A program made the translations under genes and the position numbers. A stretch of DNA of 6,039 bases from STC-74 sp043756665. GTDB lineage: Bacteria > Patescibacteriota > Gracilibacteria > BD1-5 > UBA2023. How positions within the stretch are numbered: position 1 is the stretch's first letter; the number at the start of each line of letters is the position of its first letter. The notes beneath the pieces are model-generated. The model was not told where the DNA came from. It saw only the letters and a list, made by a program, of their open reading frames with translations, and did not search any database. Below are positions 1 to 6,039 of the stretch, in pieces. The stretch is taken from the NCBI GenBank assembly GCA_043756665.1, contig JAYUQR010000006.1:1-6039 (forward strand). Direction: 5' to 3'.

Positions 1-176
1 CCACAGAAACAACACACCCTCCTCACCTCCCTCACTGAGGGAGGGATAAAACCACAGAAACAACACACCCTCCTCACCTCCCTCACTGAGGGAGGGATAA
101 AACCACAGGAACAACACACCCTCCTCACCTCCCTCACTGAGGGAGGGATAAAGCCACAGAACCACACACCCTCCCT
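1..176. repeat. Tandem 51-bp repeat, three copies plus a degenerate fourth
   Basis: Three nearly identical copies abut one another at 1-51, 52-102 and 103-153; copy 3 differs by an A-to-G in the ACAGAAAC segment and a final G for A. A fourth, shortened copy begins at 154 (CCACAGAACCACACACCCTC) and decays by about 176. Each full copy holds a near-perfect palindrome, CCTCCCTC-ACT-GAGGGAGG, able to form an 8-bp hairpin with a 3-base loop. The array reaches the left window edge, so its true copy number is unknown. Copies adjoin directly with no unique spacers. Because 51 is a multiple of three and the unit is stop-poor, several frames stay open, so open frames here are not evidence for a gene. 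It lies just upstream of the gene at 252 and may affect transcript ends or be an inert repeat. Confidence 0.9.
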
Positions 177-200
177 CTCTTAGGAGAGAAGAGAATCGAA

Positions 201-230
201 ATGACAGAATCTATTCTATCAAACTATTTA
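201..230 (+). promoter_or_regulatory. Possible sigma70-type promoter ahead of the gene at 252
   Basis: ATGACA at 201-206 and TATTTA at 225-230 resemble -35 and -10 boxes with an 18-base spacer. Transcription would then start near 237, about 15 bases before the ATG at 252. The stretch is AT-richer than its surroundings. The match is weak, and the same bases would be coding if translation began at the in-frame ATG at 201. Confidence 0.22.
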
Positions 231-251
231 TGTATGCAGACAGGTACCATC

Positions 252-1154
252 ATGACATCGATCGGAACGAGACTCAGAGCATGGAAGAAGTGGATCTCTA
301 TCCTGCTCGGTATAGGTGTCGTATGCTGAGTAGGCATACTCCTCCTCACGGCTCTCGTCACACATAGTCCACTCAGAGGAGATCGTATCGTGATACTCTC
401 GCATGATCATCGGTATGCATTCATCCTCGAAGCCTACCGGACTGAGGTACTCGGACTCATCTCCTATCATAACTATACTCTCTCGAGTGTGCGAGATGGC
501 GTGACTGCGAATGAGACCATAGGATTCACATCGTTCTCGGATGGTATTGTTCCACAAGGGAGTCTCAGGGCATATATGAGGTCAGATGCGTATGAGATGG
601 CACATGTTCAGGTTACTGGGACTTTTGATTTTGCTGGTTACAACGAGATCTCCTTCTCATCCGCACTCCTCCAGGGCGACTACGTCACGAAGACGAATCC
701 TGAGTATTTCCGCTATATGAGTGTCGGGGAAGGGGAGATCCGTATCGGAGATACGATCCTGCCCGCGCATATCCTCATCGATACGACCCTCGCGAGTGAT
801 GGAGCGGCATCCCAGCTCGCAGAGGGGACACATGTCCGAGGGAAACTCTGAGCATTCTGGGATACGGATGGCGACTTCCGATATTTCGATATGACGGCGA
901 TCGATACTCTCGCGAAAGAGGATAACTACACTCCCCATCAGTACCTCCTCACGAAGTCGCATGACGGTATGTTGAAGCGATATGATGACTACACCCTCGA
1001 ACCGATAGGGAATGGATACTATACGCTCGAGACATCAGATCTCTCGATGACGCTCTGACCGATCGTATCGACTCCACAGGAGGACCACTATGATATCTAC
1101 TCATTCACATCGAATGATGAGAACTCTGGATTCATGAATCTGTATAGGAATTAG
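252..1154 (+). CDS. Membrane-anchored protein of unknown function
   Basis: I do not recognise this protein. Translated with TGA=Gly it has 300 residues and ends at TAG 1152-1154. TGA is read at 327-329, 849-851 and 1056-1058. The N-terminus has basic residues (R7, R9, K12, K13) followed by one hydrophobic segment at about residues 14-36, so the remaining ~260 residues are probably outside the membrane. The lone cysteine, C25, lies inside that segment without a lipobox, so a lipoprotein is unlikely. The outer part is rich in alternating hydrophobic and polar residues with many Gly, Asp, Tyr and Thr, suggesting a mostly beta domain without disulfides. In-frame ATGs at 201 and 234 are alternative starts. 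I prefer 252 because the upstream codons (CTA, TTA, TGT) differ from the CTC/ATC-rich usage of the gene and a possible promoter lies there. No strong Shine-Dalgarno decides the matter; the AGGAG at 182-186 is 14 bases before the ATG at 201. Confidence 0.8.
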
Positions 1155-1201
1155 GGTAAAAGGTAAAAGATAAAAAGTGTCAGGTAGCAGGTAGTAGGAA
1201 T
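1155..1201. repeat. Short heptamer repeats (GGTAAAA and CAGGTAG)
   Basis: Directly after the stop codon, GGTAAAA occurs twice in tandem (1155-1168), followed by a variant GATAAAA. After four bases, CAGGTAG occurs twice (1181-1194), followed by a degenerate TAGGAAT. This looks like slippage-derived non-coding sequence. No function is evident. Confidence 0.5.
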
Positions 1202-1216
1202 CCAGCAAAAAAATAG

Positions 1217-1238
1217 ATTCCGGGACTTCGCCCGGAAT
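1217..1238. repeat. REP-like palindrome ATTCCGGG/CCCGGAAT
   Basis: A perfect 8-bp inverted repeat, ATTCCGGG and CCCGGAAT, flanks a 6-base loop (ACTTCG), followed by GACAAAAC. It shares the layout ATTC...GAAT-GACA with the palindromes near 3570, 3662, 3754 and 4155, so it belongs to a dispersed REP-like family. It could end or stabilise the transcript of the gene at 252, but no T-run follows on the plus strand. On the minus strand a T-run does follow (CTATTTTTTT), yet no minus-strand gene reads into it. Confidence 0.65.
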
Positions 1239-1300
1239 GACAAAACGGATAGGTATAGCCCAATTTATTTATGAAGTTCTCATAACTCATCCCTCACTTC

Positions 1301-1567
1301 ATGTTTTCACTTATCCCACTCTTCCTCCTCTTCCTCCTCATCCTCCCACTCCAGACTTTCGCTGTCCCTCCTCCTGATTTTATCATCCAGGCGGTTTCGC
1401 AGATTGCGGTATTTTTCACACTCGGATTTGCATTCCTATCGAGTGTATTCTTCATGTTCAGGCAGTACTTTCGAGCACAATATGCGGGACATAGAAAAAG
1501 AGTCCTCTTGATGGTCTTCCTCGTATTTGTTTTGCTCATTGTCTGATGATATTTCTTGATTCGATAG
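1301..1567 (+). CDS. Small hydrophobic membrane protein, unknown function
   Basis: An 88-residue protein not recognised as any named family. It starts at ATG 1301 and ends at TAG 1565-1567, reading two adjacent TGA codons (1544-1549) as Gly82-Gly83; with the standard code it would lose its last seven residues. Residues 4-21 form a hydrophobic stretch ending LPLQTFA before VPPP, which looks like a cleavable signal peptide. Two more hydrophobic segments follow at about 29-53 and 68-87, joined by a basic loop (R54 to R67, including HRKR). No enzyme motif is visible. The gene ends six bases before the dikinase-like gene at 1574, so the two are probably one operon. No clear Shine-Dalgarno precedes the ATG. 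The reverse strand is also partly open here, but it lacks context and is taken as a shadow. Confidence 0.72.
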
Positions 1568-1573
1568 GATAGT

Positions 1574-3604
1574 ATGAGAGTAAAAAATCTATATATCGGT
1601 AATAAGGCAAAAAATCTTCTTTTTCTCCGAGAGAATGGTTTTCAAGTACCAGATTTTCGTATCATCACCCCCGAACAAGTACTCGAAATCGCCACGCATC
1701 CTGAAATGTCTGAGGCCATTATTCATGGTGTTCTTGGAGACTTTGCTCCGTGATTATTTGCTGTACGCTCATCTGCCTCGACTGAGGATGGAGTGATTCA
1801 CTCAAACGCGGGACAGTATCATACGGAGATCGCTGTTTCACTTGAGGGGTTGCATCGAGCAATACTGGAGACGATTACTATTTCCCGAGCCAAACTCGAA
1901 TCCAATGAGAGCCTCGCACTGATCCTCCAGGCGTATATCGAGCCAGATATTTCTGGTGTCTGTTTCACGCGGGATCCATCCTGATGACGCGAATATGTTC
2001 TCGAGTATCATCAGGGAAGGGGAATCGATCTCGTCGGAGGGGAGATCATCCCAGAGACGATTCATGGCTACTGGACAGATGCACTGTCCTTCGATAGTAT
2101 AGAACTCGATCTTGCAGTATTCATTTCGATCGAGAACTTATTCGATTCACCACAGGATATCGAGTGGTGTATCCGTGATGGTGCACTCTATATACTCCAG
2201 TCTCGTCCGATCACGACGATACCTGATGAGGTATATCGATCCATACTTTTTCTCGAGACGCAGTTATCAGATATCGAAGGTGATTATTATTACGAGAAAA
2301 CGGGAGTCACAGAGGTTGCTCCTCGCCCTGTTTCATTCACTCTTTCTCTCCTCAGGTATATCTATGCTCAGAATGGACCGATCGATAAAATATATCAGAG
2401 ACTTGGGATTACGTATCGTGTAAGGGATTTCCTGAAGGTATTCGGTGCGGATCTCTATGTCGATCGAGAATGGGAGCTCCAGACGCTGCTTCCTGCCTAC
2501 TCTCTCCTGAATCGTGAATACAAGCCAAAACTTGCGTCATGAAAGTGACTCTGGATGACACTGAGGAATCTCTATTCTCTGGCCCGTGGCGTCGATGGGA
2601 AAAAATATTGAGAGCAGATTTTAGCGAAACTTACGAAAAATCCTCCACCAAAAGATCTCAAGGAAGCACTGGATCAATTTCTCCGTGATTATGAGACAAT
2701 CTTTCTCGTGAATCTCTCTGCAGCAGCCGCACTTGAAAAGCTCAGATCACTTCTCGGGAAGGAACAATCAAGGCTTGCCGATATTCTCACACTCGGATCG
2801 ATAGGGGAATGATCGCTTCAGGATCAACCCCCTCAATGATCTACTCATGGACTGATCGGGAACTCACTCGATATCGGGGATGAGACGTCCTTCATGACCT
2901 CACTTGCTTGAGCGAGGGAACCATCTGAGTCGGCCCGAGAGTGGTTCGCCTCTGTTCCAGAGTGGAAACGATGACTCCTCCAAAAATCCATCGATATTGC
3001 AGTGTTCGCAGATCAATGGAGAGAATATGGACGCATCCTCATGGTGAAAAATCTCTCAAAAATTAGAACACATCTCTTCGAACTTGCGGAAAAAAATGGA
3101 TTCGATAATCTTCGAAATATTTATTTCTGCTCGATCGATTCCTGTCTCGCATGAGATTTCTCTGAGGCGAATGCGATCGAGCAAAAGAAGCAATTCGAAT
3201 CCGATTGCATCTATACGCTTCCATCTTCGATCACGCGACATTATCGGATAATAGATCAAGTGAATCTCGGGGTGTCAGCAGGGAAGGTGACGGGAATACT
3301 GGTCGATATGGGTACAATCGACTCAACTTCTCGGCCGAGAATCCTCTTCACGGAACATCTTTCCCCTGATCTCTATCAGCACTTCGGTCAGATCGACGGT
3401 ATCATCTCGAAACATGGGGGGATGCTCTCACACCTCTCGATCCTCGCACGTGAATCAGGAATCCCTGTTGTCATCGCTTCGAGGGGGGATCTCATTATCT
3501 GAGAGCGGTATGAGATAGATGGGGGGAGTGGGGAGATCGAAAAGAAGAGGATTTCTCAGTCAGAAACAGATTCTCGCTTCGCAAGAATGACAAGAAAAGA
3601 ATAA
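1574..3604 (+). CDS. PEP synthase/PPDK-superfamily phosphotransferase, rifampicin-phosphotransferase-like domain order
   Basis: A 676-residue protein in code 25, with 12 in-frame TGA codons, ending at TAA 3602-3604. Residues 1-215 match the ATP-binding domain of the pyruvate phosphate dikinase family: GNKAKNL and VPDF near the N-terminus, FAVRSSASTED (62-72), FTRDPSGG, DIEW (195-198) and LQSRPIT with R211. The middle region has hallmarks seen in PEP-synthase-like proteins: TEVAPRPVSF (from T246), FGADLYVD (290-297) and a later segment resembling the REYGR...IYF stretch. The swivelling phosphohistidine domain is at about 563-660, with GGMLSHLSILARESGIPVV carrying the likely catalytic His620. 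No PEP/pyruvate TIM barrel follows. In true PEP synthase the His domain comes before that barrel, whereas ATP-domain, middle domain, C-terminal His domain is the arrangement of rifampicin phosphotransferases, which use ATP to phosphorylate a small molecule. The substrate here is unknown. The last 12 residues (665-676) are encoded by a tandem repeat. Weak AGGA at 1566-1569 precedes the start. Confidence 0.88.
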
Positions 3605-3819
3605 CCTCCCTTTTGTCACCCTCAGAGAGGGTCTGCTCCTGAAACAGGAATACTGGATCAGATTCTCGCTTCGCAAGAATGACAAGAAAAGAGTAACCTC
3701 CCTTTTGTCACCATCGAAGAGGGTCTGCTCCTGAAAGAGGAATACTGGATCAGATTCTCGCTTCGCAAGAATGACAAGAAAAGAGTAACCTCCCTTTTGT
3801 CACCATCGAAGAGGGTCTG
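3567..3819. repeat. 92-bp tandem repeat, two full copies and one partial, with REP-like palindromes
   Basis: Copies begin at 3567, 3659 and 3751, a period of 92 bases; the third is cut at about 3819. Copies 2 and 3 are identical over their shared length, and copy 1 differs at a few bases. Each begins with an imperfect palindrome, ATTCTCGC-TTC-GCAAGAAT, then GACAAGAAAAGA. Copy 1 also has ACCCTC-AGA-GAGGGT and TCCTG-AAA-CAGGA, stems that are weakened in copies 2 and 3. The first 38 bases of copy 1 lie inside the upstream gene and encode its C-terminus and stop. In copies 2 and 3 the matching TAA is TAA within AGAGTAACC, one base from the copy-1 sequence AGAATAACC. The array fills most of the gap to the convergent GIY-YIG gene. 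Confidence 0.93.
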
Positions 3820-3830
3820 TTTAGATTTCT

Positions 3831-4127
3831 TTATCCAGTAATAGTCTCATACAGATCGTTCCATCATGGATTCATCGATTCAATAAGCTGTACCTTCTCC
3901 TTTCTGAGAAAATGTTTCAATTCTTTCTCTCTGGCTATAGCATTATAGGCATAGTATGTAGATTCGAAGTATACAAGCTTATGGCACTTATATTTTTTCG
4001 TAAAGCCTGCTATTGATCATGTTTTATGCTCTCAGATCCTACGTATCAGATCATTAGTCATCCCAATATAGAGGACACCAGATTCACTTGCAAGTATGTA
4101 GGTATAGAATCGGTATTCTTTATTCAT
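3831..4127 (-). CDS. GIY-YIG endonuclease-family protein
   Basis: A 98-residue single-domain protein, the usual length for stand-alone GIY-YIG proteins of the UvrC/YhbQ-like type. It is seen only when TGA is read as Gly (residues 32, 37 and 88). Visible motifs: FYTYIL (7-12) for the GIY-like strand, LYIGMTNDLIRRIGEH (19-34) with the YIG tyrosine Y20 and likely catalytic R29/R30, GFTKKY (41-46), KLVYFES, AIAREKELK (63-71) with the metal-binding-type Glu (E67 or E69), and the family C-terminus NPGWNDLY. Such proteins cut or are predicted to cut DNA; the target is unknown here. It is convergent with the dikinase-like gene and in the same direction as, and 72 bases downstream of, the YvcK gene. 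Its codon use (ATA/ATT for Ile, mixed Leu codons) differs from the ATC/CTC-rich neighbours, hinting at a mobile origin. No clear ribosome-binding site is seen. Confidence 0.9.
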
Positions 4128-4154
4128 ACGCTATAACTGAGGAAACAGATACAG

Positions 4155-4171
4155 ATTCTCGTTCCGAGAAT
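4155..4171. repeat. REP-like palindrome ATTCTCG-TTC-CGAGAAT
   Basis: A perfect 7-bp inverted repeat with a 3-base loop, followed by GACA as in the other family members at 1217, 3570, 3662 and 3754. It lies between the end of the YvcK gene and the start of the GIY-YIG gene, both on the minus strand, where it could act as a weak terminator or mRNA-stabilising hairpin; no strong U-tract follows it in that direction. Confidence 0.65.
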
Positions 4172-4199
4172 GACATAGTATTATGAAAATAATGAAAGA

Positions 4200-5201
4200 C
4201 TACCGTATCCTCCCTTCGACAATCCCTTCGAGGATCTCCATGAGGCGATCGGGATCATGACGGATATAGTCACCCGTCGTACTCACGAGGTCTCGTTCGA
4301 TTACTCTATATCCTTTTCCTTCGAATTGGCTCGGATCCTTGATCTTGAGGGGGCGCTTACTCTCCTCGCTCTTGTACTTCGAGACGATTTCTTCTGAGAT
4401 GATACCGTTATTCACGATGACATAGTCGAGTTTTCCAGGATCGATATAGTGCTCGATCGTATCGACGAAATCGATCACTTCCATATTCGTCGTCTCACCA
4501 CGCTTGGTCATAGCATTTACTATATAGATGATCTTTGCTCATGTCTGGTCGAGTGCCTCTCGCATGCCGAGTGAGAGGAGGTTCGGGACGAGAGTCGTAT
4601 AGAGATCTCCAGGTCCGATGATGATATAGTCGGCCTCCACTATGGCTTTTTTTGCACGAGGATTGATATTGCCCTCATTTCCGACGAGCCAGGCATCGAC
4701 GATATTCTGGTCGAGATTGTGTGAACGTTCGAATCTATTTTTGTCTGAGACATCGATATACTTCTCTCCCACGATCTCAGTCCCATCCTCGAATCTGACT
4801 CCGAGATGGACATCCTCGAGAGTCACTGGGATGACAGTTCCACGCACATCGAACATCTCGCTCATAGACTCTATCGCTCGCTCATAGTCTCCCTCGATAT
4901 CGACGAGAGCAGTGAGGAGGATATTCCCGATCTTGTTCCCTCAGATGACTCACTCTTCTTCGATAAATCGATATTCGAACAGTTTTCGAACCATAATTGT
5001 ATTTTTTGCGAGAGCAGTGATGGCTCATCGGATATCACCTGGAGGGAGGATTCCATATTTATCTCGGATTTCACCGGTTTTTCCTCCACTGTCAGCGACT
5101 GAGACGATCGATGATATGGTATAATTTTCATGTTTTTTGAGTCCTGTGAGGACATTGAAGTTTCCGGTGCCTCAGCCGATGGTGACGATATTGATAGACA
5201 T
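4200..5201 (-). CDS. yvcK: YvcK/CofD-family gluconeogenesis factor homologue
   Basis: A 333-residue protein (Bacillus YvcK is about 317), from ATG 5201-5199 to TAG 4202-4200, reading five TGA codons as Gly at residues 10, 59, 84, 87 and 221. Family motifs in order: a nucleotide-binding GGGTG loop (9-13), SVADSGGKTGEIR, PPGDIRG (53-59), a GNKIGNILLTAL segment matching the usual GH-x-GN-LLL-AL, GPGDLYT (196-202), MTKRGET (231-237) and VNNG (263-266). YvcK proteins are cytoplasmic. They are needed in Bacillus for growth on gluconeogenic carbon and normal cell shape, and bind UDP-sugars; their fold is that of CofD (2-phospho-lactate transferase of F420 synthesis). Nothing around suggests F420 synthesis, so YvcK is the better call. 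Gly10 encoded by UGA between two GGC codons is the clearest proof of the recoding. It diverges from the SPFH gene across an 84-bp spacer. No Shine-Dalgarno is evident. Confidence 0.92.
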
Positions 5202-5250
5202 ACTGTATGGAGATGGAAATTATTTTGCTTTTTCGAACGAATAGGATAGG

Positions 5251-5277
5251 ATTATAGTGTTTTTATATTTTTATCAA
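5251..5277 (-). promoter_or_regulatory. Candidate promoter for the yvcK homologue
   Basis: On the minus strand a perfect TATAAT lies at 5256-5251 and TTGATA at 5277-5272 could be the -35 box, with a 15-base spacer (short of the usual 17). Transcription would begin near 5244, leaving a leader of about 43 bases before the ATG at 5201. The divergent SPFH gene must have its own start in the same 84-bp AT-rich spacer; TATAGT (5253-5258) or TATATT (5264-5269) are possible plus-strand -10 boxes without a convincing -35. Confidence 0.4.
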
Positions 5278-5285
5278 CTCCATAT

Positions 5286-6039
5286 ATGCCAGGATACATT
5301 ATTTTCCTTCTCGTTGTGCTCGCCATACTGATCCCAATGTCTATCCGAAAGATCACACAGGGGGAGGTCGGACTCAGAGAATGGTTCGGTCGATATACGG
5401 ATACAGTCGGGCCTGGGATATTTTTCCTCATACCAGGGATCCAGTCTGTCCGCAAGGTCGATATCCGAGAACAAGTTGTCACGGTTCCTGAGCAACAGAT
5501 CATCACTCGGGACAATGTCGGAATGGCCGTCGATGGAGTGATCTATGTCCAGATCGTCGATCCTGTCCAGGCAATATACGATATCAATAATGTCTTCATG
5601 GCGGTTGTGAATCTCGCACAGACCAATCTCCGTAGTGTCCTCGGAACGATGTCCCTCGATGAAACTCTCTCGAATCGAGAGTCGATCAATATCAGACTCC
5701 TCGAATCCCTCGATCGTGAGACAGGAAAATGGGGAATCAAGGTGCTCCGTGTCGAAATCAAGCGTCTCGATCCACCCGATGATATCCAGAATGCCATGAG
5801 CAAGCAGATGAAGGCCGAGCGTGAGAAACGAGCTCAGATCCTCGAAGCTGAGGGATACAAGGTAGCGCTCATCACAAAATCAGAGGGAGATAAACAGTCT
5901 CAGATCCTCCAGGCTGAGTGACAAAAAGAATCTCAGATCCTCCAGGCTCAGTGAGAAGCCAATGCTAAGGTCGCGATCGCAGAAGCAACAGCGAAGTCTC
6001 TCGAACTCGAGTCCAATGCCGCTGAAAAGTTCTTCAAGT
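5286..6039 (+). CDS. SPFH-domain (stomatin/paraslipin-type) membrane protein, 3' end beyond the window
   Basis: The first 251 residues are present; the frame is open at the window edge. TGA is read as Gly212 (5919-5921) and Gly223 (5952-5954). Residues 4-20 form an N-terminal membrane anchor. The SPFH/band-7 domain follows, with GEVGLREWFGRY, GPGIFFLIPGI (42-52), VPEQQIITRDNV, VDGVIYVQIVDP (82-93), LAQTNLRSVLGTMSLDE and WGIKVLRVEIKRLDPP (149-164). This order is typical of paraslipin/QmcA-like proteins, which form membrane-bound oligomers and often scaffold or regulate membrane proteases such as FtsH. After KAEREKRAQ the chain becomes a charged coiled-coil stalk with 11-residue repeats. The family is normally about 300 residues, so perhaps 50-80 are missing. 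The start ATG at 5286 suits the anchor; no good ribosome-binding site is seen upstream. No NfeD partner lies within the window, though one could lie to the right. Confidence 0.93.
5835..5966 (+). repeat. In-gene 33-bp/11-residue repeats in the SPFH coiled coil
   Basis: Residues 184-227 fall into four 11-residue units: QILEAEGYKVA, LITKSEGDKQS, QILQAEGQKES and QILQAQGEANA. Each has Gly at position 7, encoded GGA, GGA, TGA, TGA. The DNA of units 3 and 4 is nearly identical, with CAGATCCTCCAGGCT in both, which points to recent duplication. Hendecads of this type are common in SPFH stalks and fit a right-handed coiled coil. Confidence 0.8.

Noticed and set aside
1..176. CRISPR array
   Set aside because: Units abut without unique spacers and have no cas genes nearby; the same applies to the 92-bp array at 3567-3819.
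3..251. N-terminal extension of the gene at 252 through the 51-bp repeats
   Set aside because: The frame is open in code 25, but there is no start codon in the repeats, the unit is stop-poor in most frames on both strands, and the resulting peptide is low-complexity. The ATG at 201 remains a possible alternative start.
1205..1245. Rho-independent terminator on the minus strand at the 1217 palindrome
   Set aside because: A T-run follows the stem on that strand, but no minus-strand gene lies upstream of it; treated as a member of the dispersed palindrome family.
252..3604. Reading the TGA-interrupted frames as pseudogenes or as several short genes
   Set aside because: The frames stay intact across every TGA with domain order and motifs preserved, no frameshifts occur, and the same pattern holds in all six genes. 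Recoding explains it far better than decay.
1574..3604. Genuine PEP synthase (ppsA) or pyruvate phosphate dikinase
   Set aside because: The His domain is at the very C-terminus and there is no PEP/pyruvate barrel after it; the protein is also shorter than the roughly 800-900 residues of those enzymes.
4642..5124. Plus-strand ORFs opposite the YvcK gene and the minus-strand ORFs opposite the SPFH gene
   Set aside because: They overlap well-supported genes in full, show no recognisable domains, and are the expected shadows of CTC/ATC/GAT-rich coding sequence.
5172..5174. UGA as tryptophan (code 4) or selenocysteine
   Set aside because: The codon sits in the glycine-rich loop of YvcK, where Trp would not fit; 27 sites in ordinary proteins without SECIS-like context rule out selenocysteine.
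4200..5201. CofD, the F420-biosynthesis transferase
   Set aside because: The motifs GPGDLYT, MTKRGET and VNNG match the YvcK branch, and no F420 genes are nearby.

Overview
The window comes from a bacterium that reads UGA as glycine (genetic code 25), as in the Candidate Phyla Radiation lineages Gracilibacteria (BD1-5) and Absconditabacteria (SR1). Read with the standard code the DNA looks like a field of broken ORFs. Read with TGA=Gly, six continuous genes appear with 27 in-frame TGA codons. All five genes whose 3' ends lie inside the window stop at TAA or TAG. Glycine, not tryptophan, is shown by UGA falling in conserved glycine positions: the GGGTG loop of the YvcK homologue and the glycine of an 11-residue repeat in the SPFH protein. 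Phylum assignment is inference from the code and the family set.

Layout. 1-176: three and a half tandem 51-bp repeats, each with a GC-rich hairpin. 252-1154 (+): an unrecognised protein of about 300 residues with one N-terminal membrane anchor and a large, probably extracytoplasmic domain. 1155-1300: short heptamer repeats and a REP-like palindrome. 1301-1567 (+): an 88-residue membrane protein. Six bases later, 1574-3604 (+): a 676-residue dikinase-like enzyme with an N-terminal ATP-binding domain, a middle domain and a C-terminal swivelling His domain, the order found in rifampicin phosphotransferase-type proteins; it lacks the PEP/pyruvate barrel of true PEP synthase. 3567-3819: a 92-bp tandem repeat whose first copy overlaps the 3' end of that gene and supplies its last 12 codons and stop. 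3831-4127 (-): a small GIY-YIG endonuclease-family protein, visible only with code 25. 4155-4171: another REP-like palindrome. 4200-5201 (-): a YvcK/CofD-family protein. 5286 to the right edge (+): a stomatin/paraslipin-type SPFH membrane protein, cut off by the window end.

The 88-residue protein and the dikinase-like enzyme are probably co-transcribed. YvcK and the SPFH gene are divergent from an 84-bp AT-rich spacer holding a perfect TATAAT on the minus strand. YvcK (called a gluconeogenesis factor in Bacillus, also tied to cell-envelope upkeep) and a PEP-synthase-superfamily enzyme sit close together, but no shared pathway can be claimed from this sequence. The most notable points are the pervasive recoding, the unusual dikinase-like enzyme, and the repeat-rich stretch around the GIY-YIG gene.
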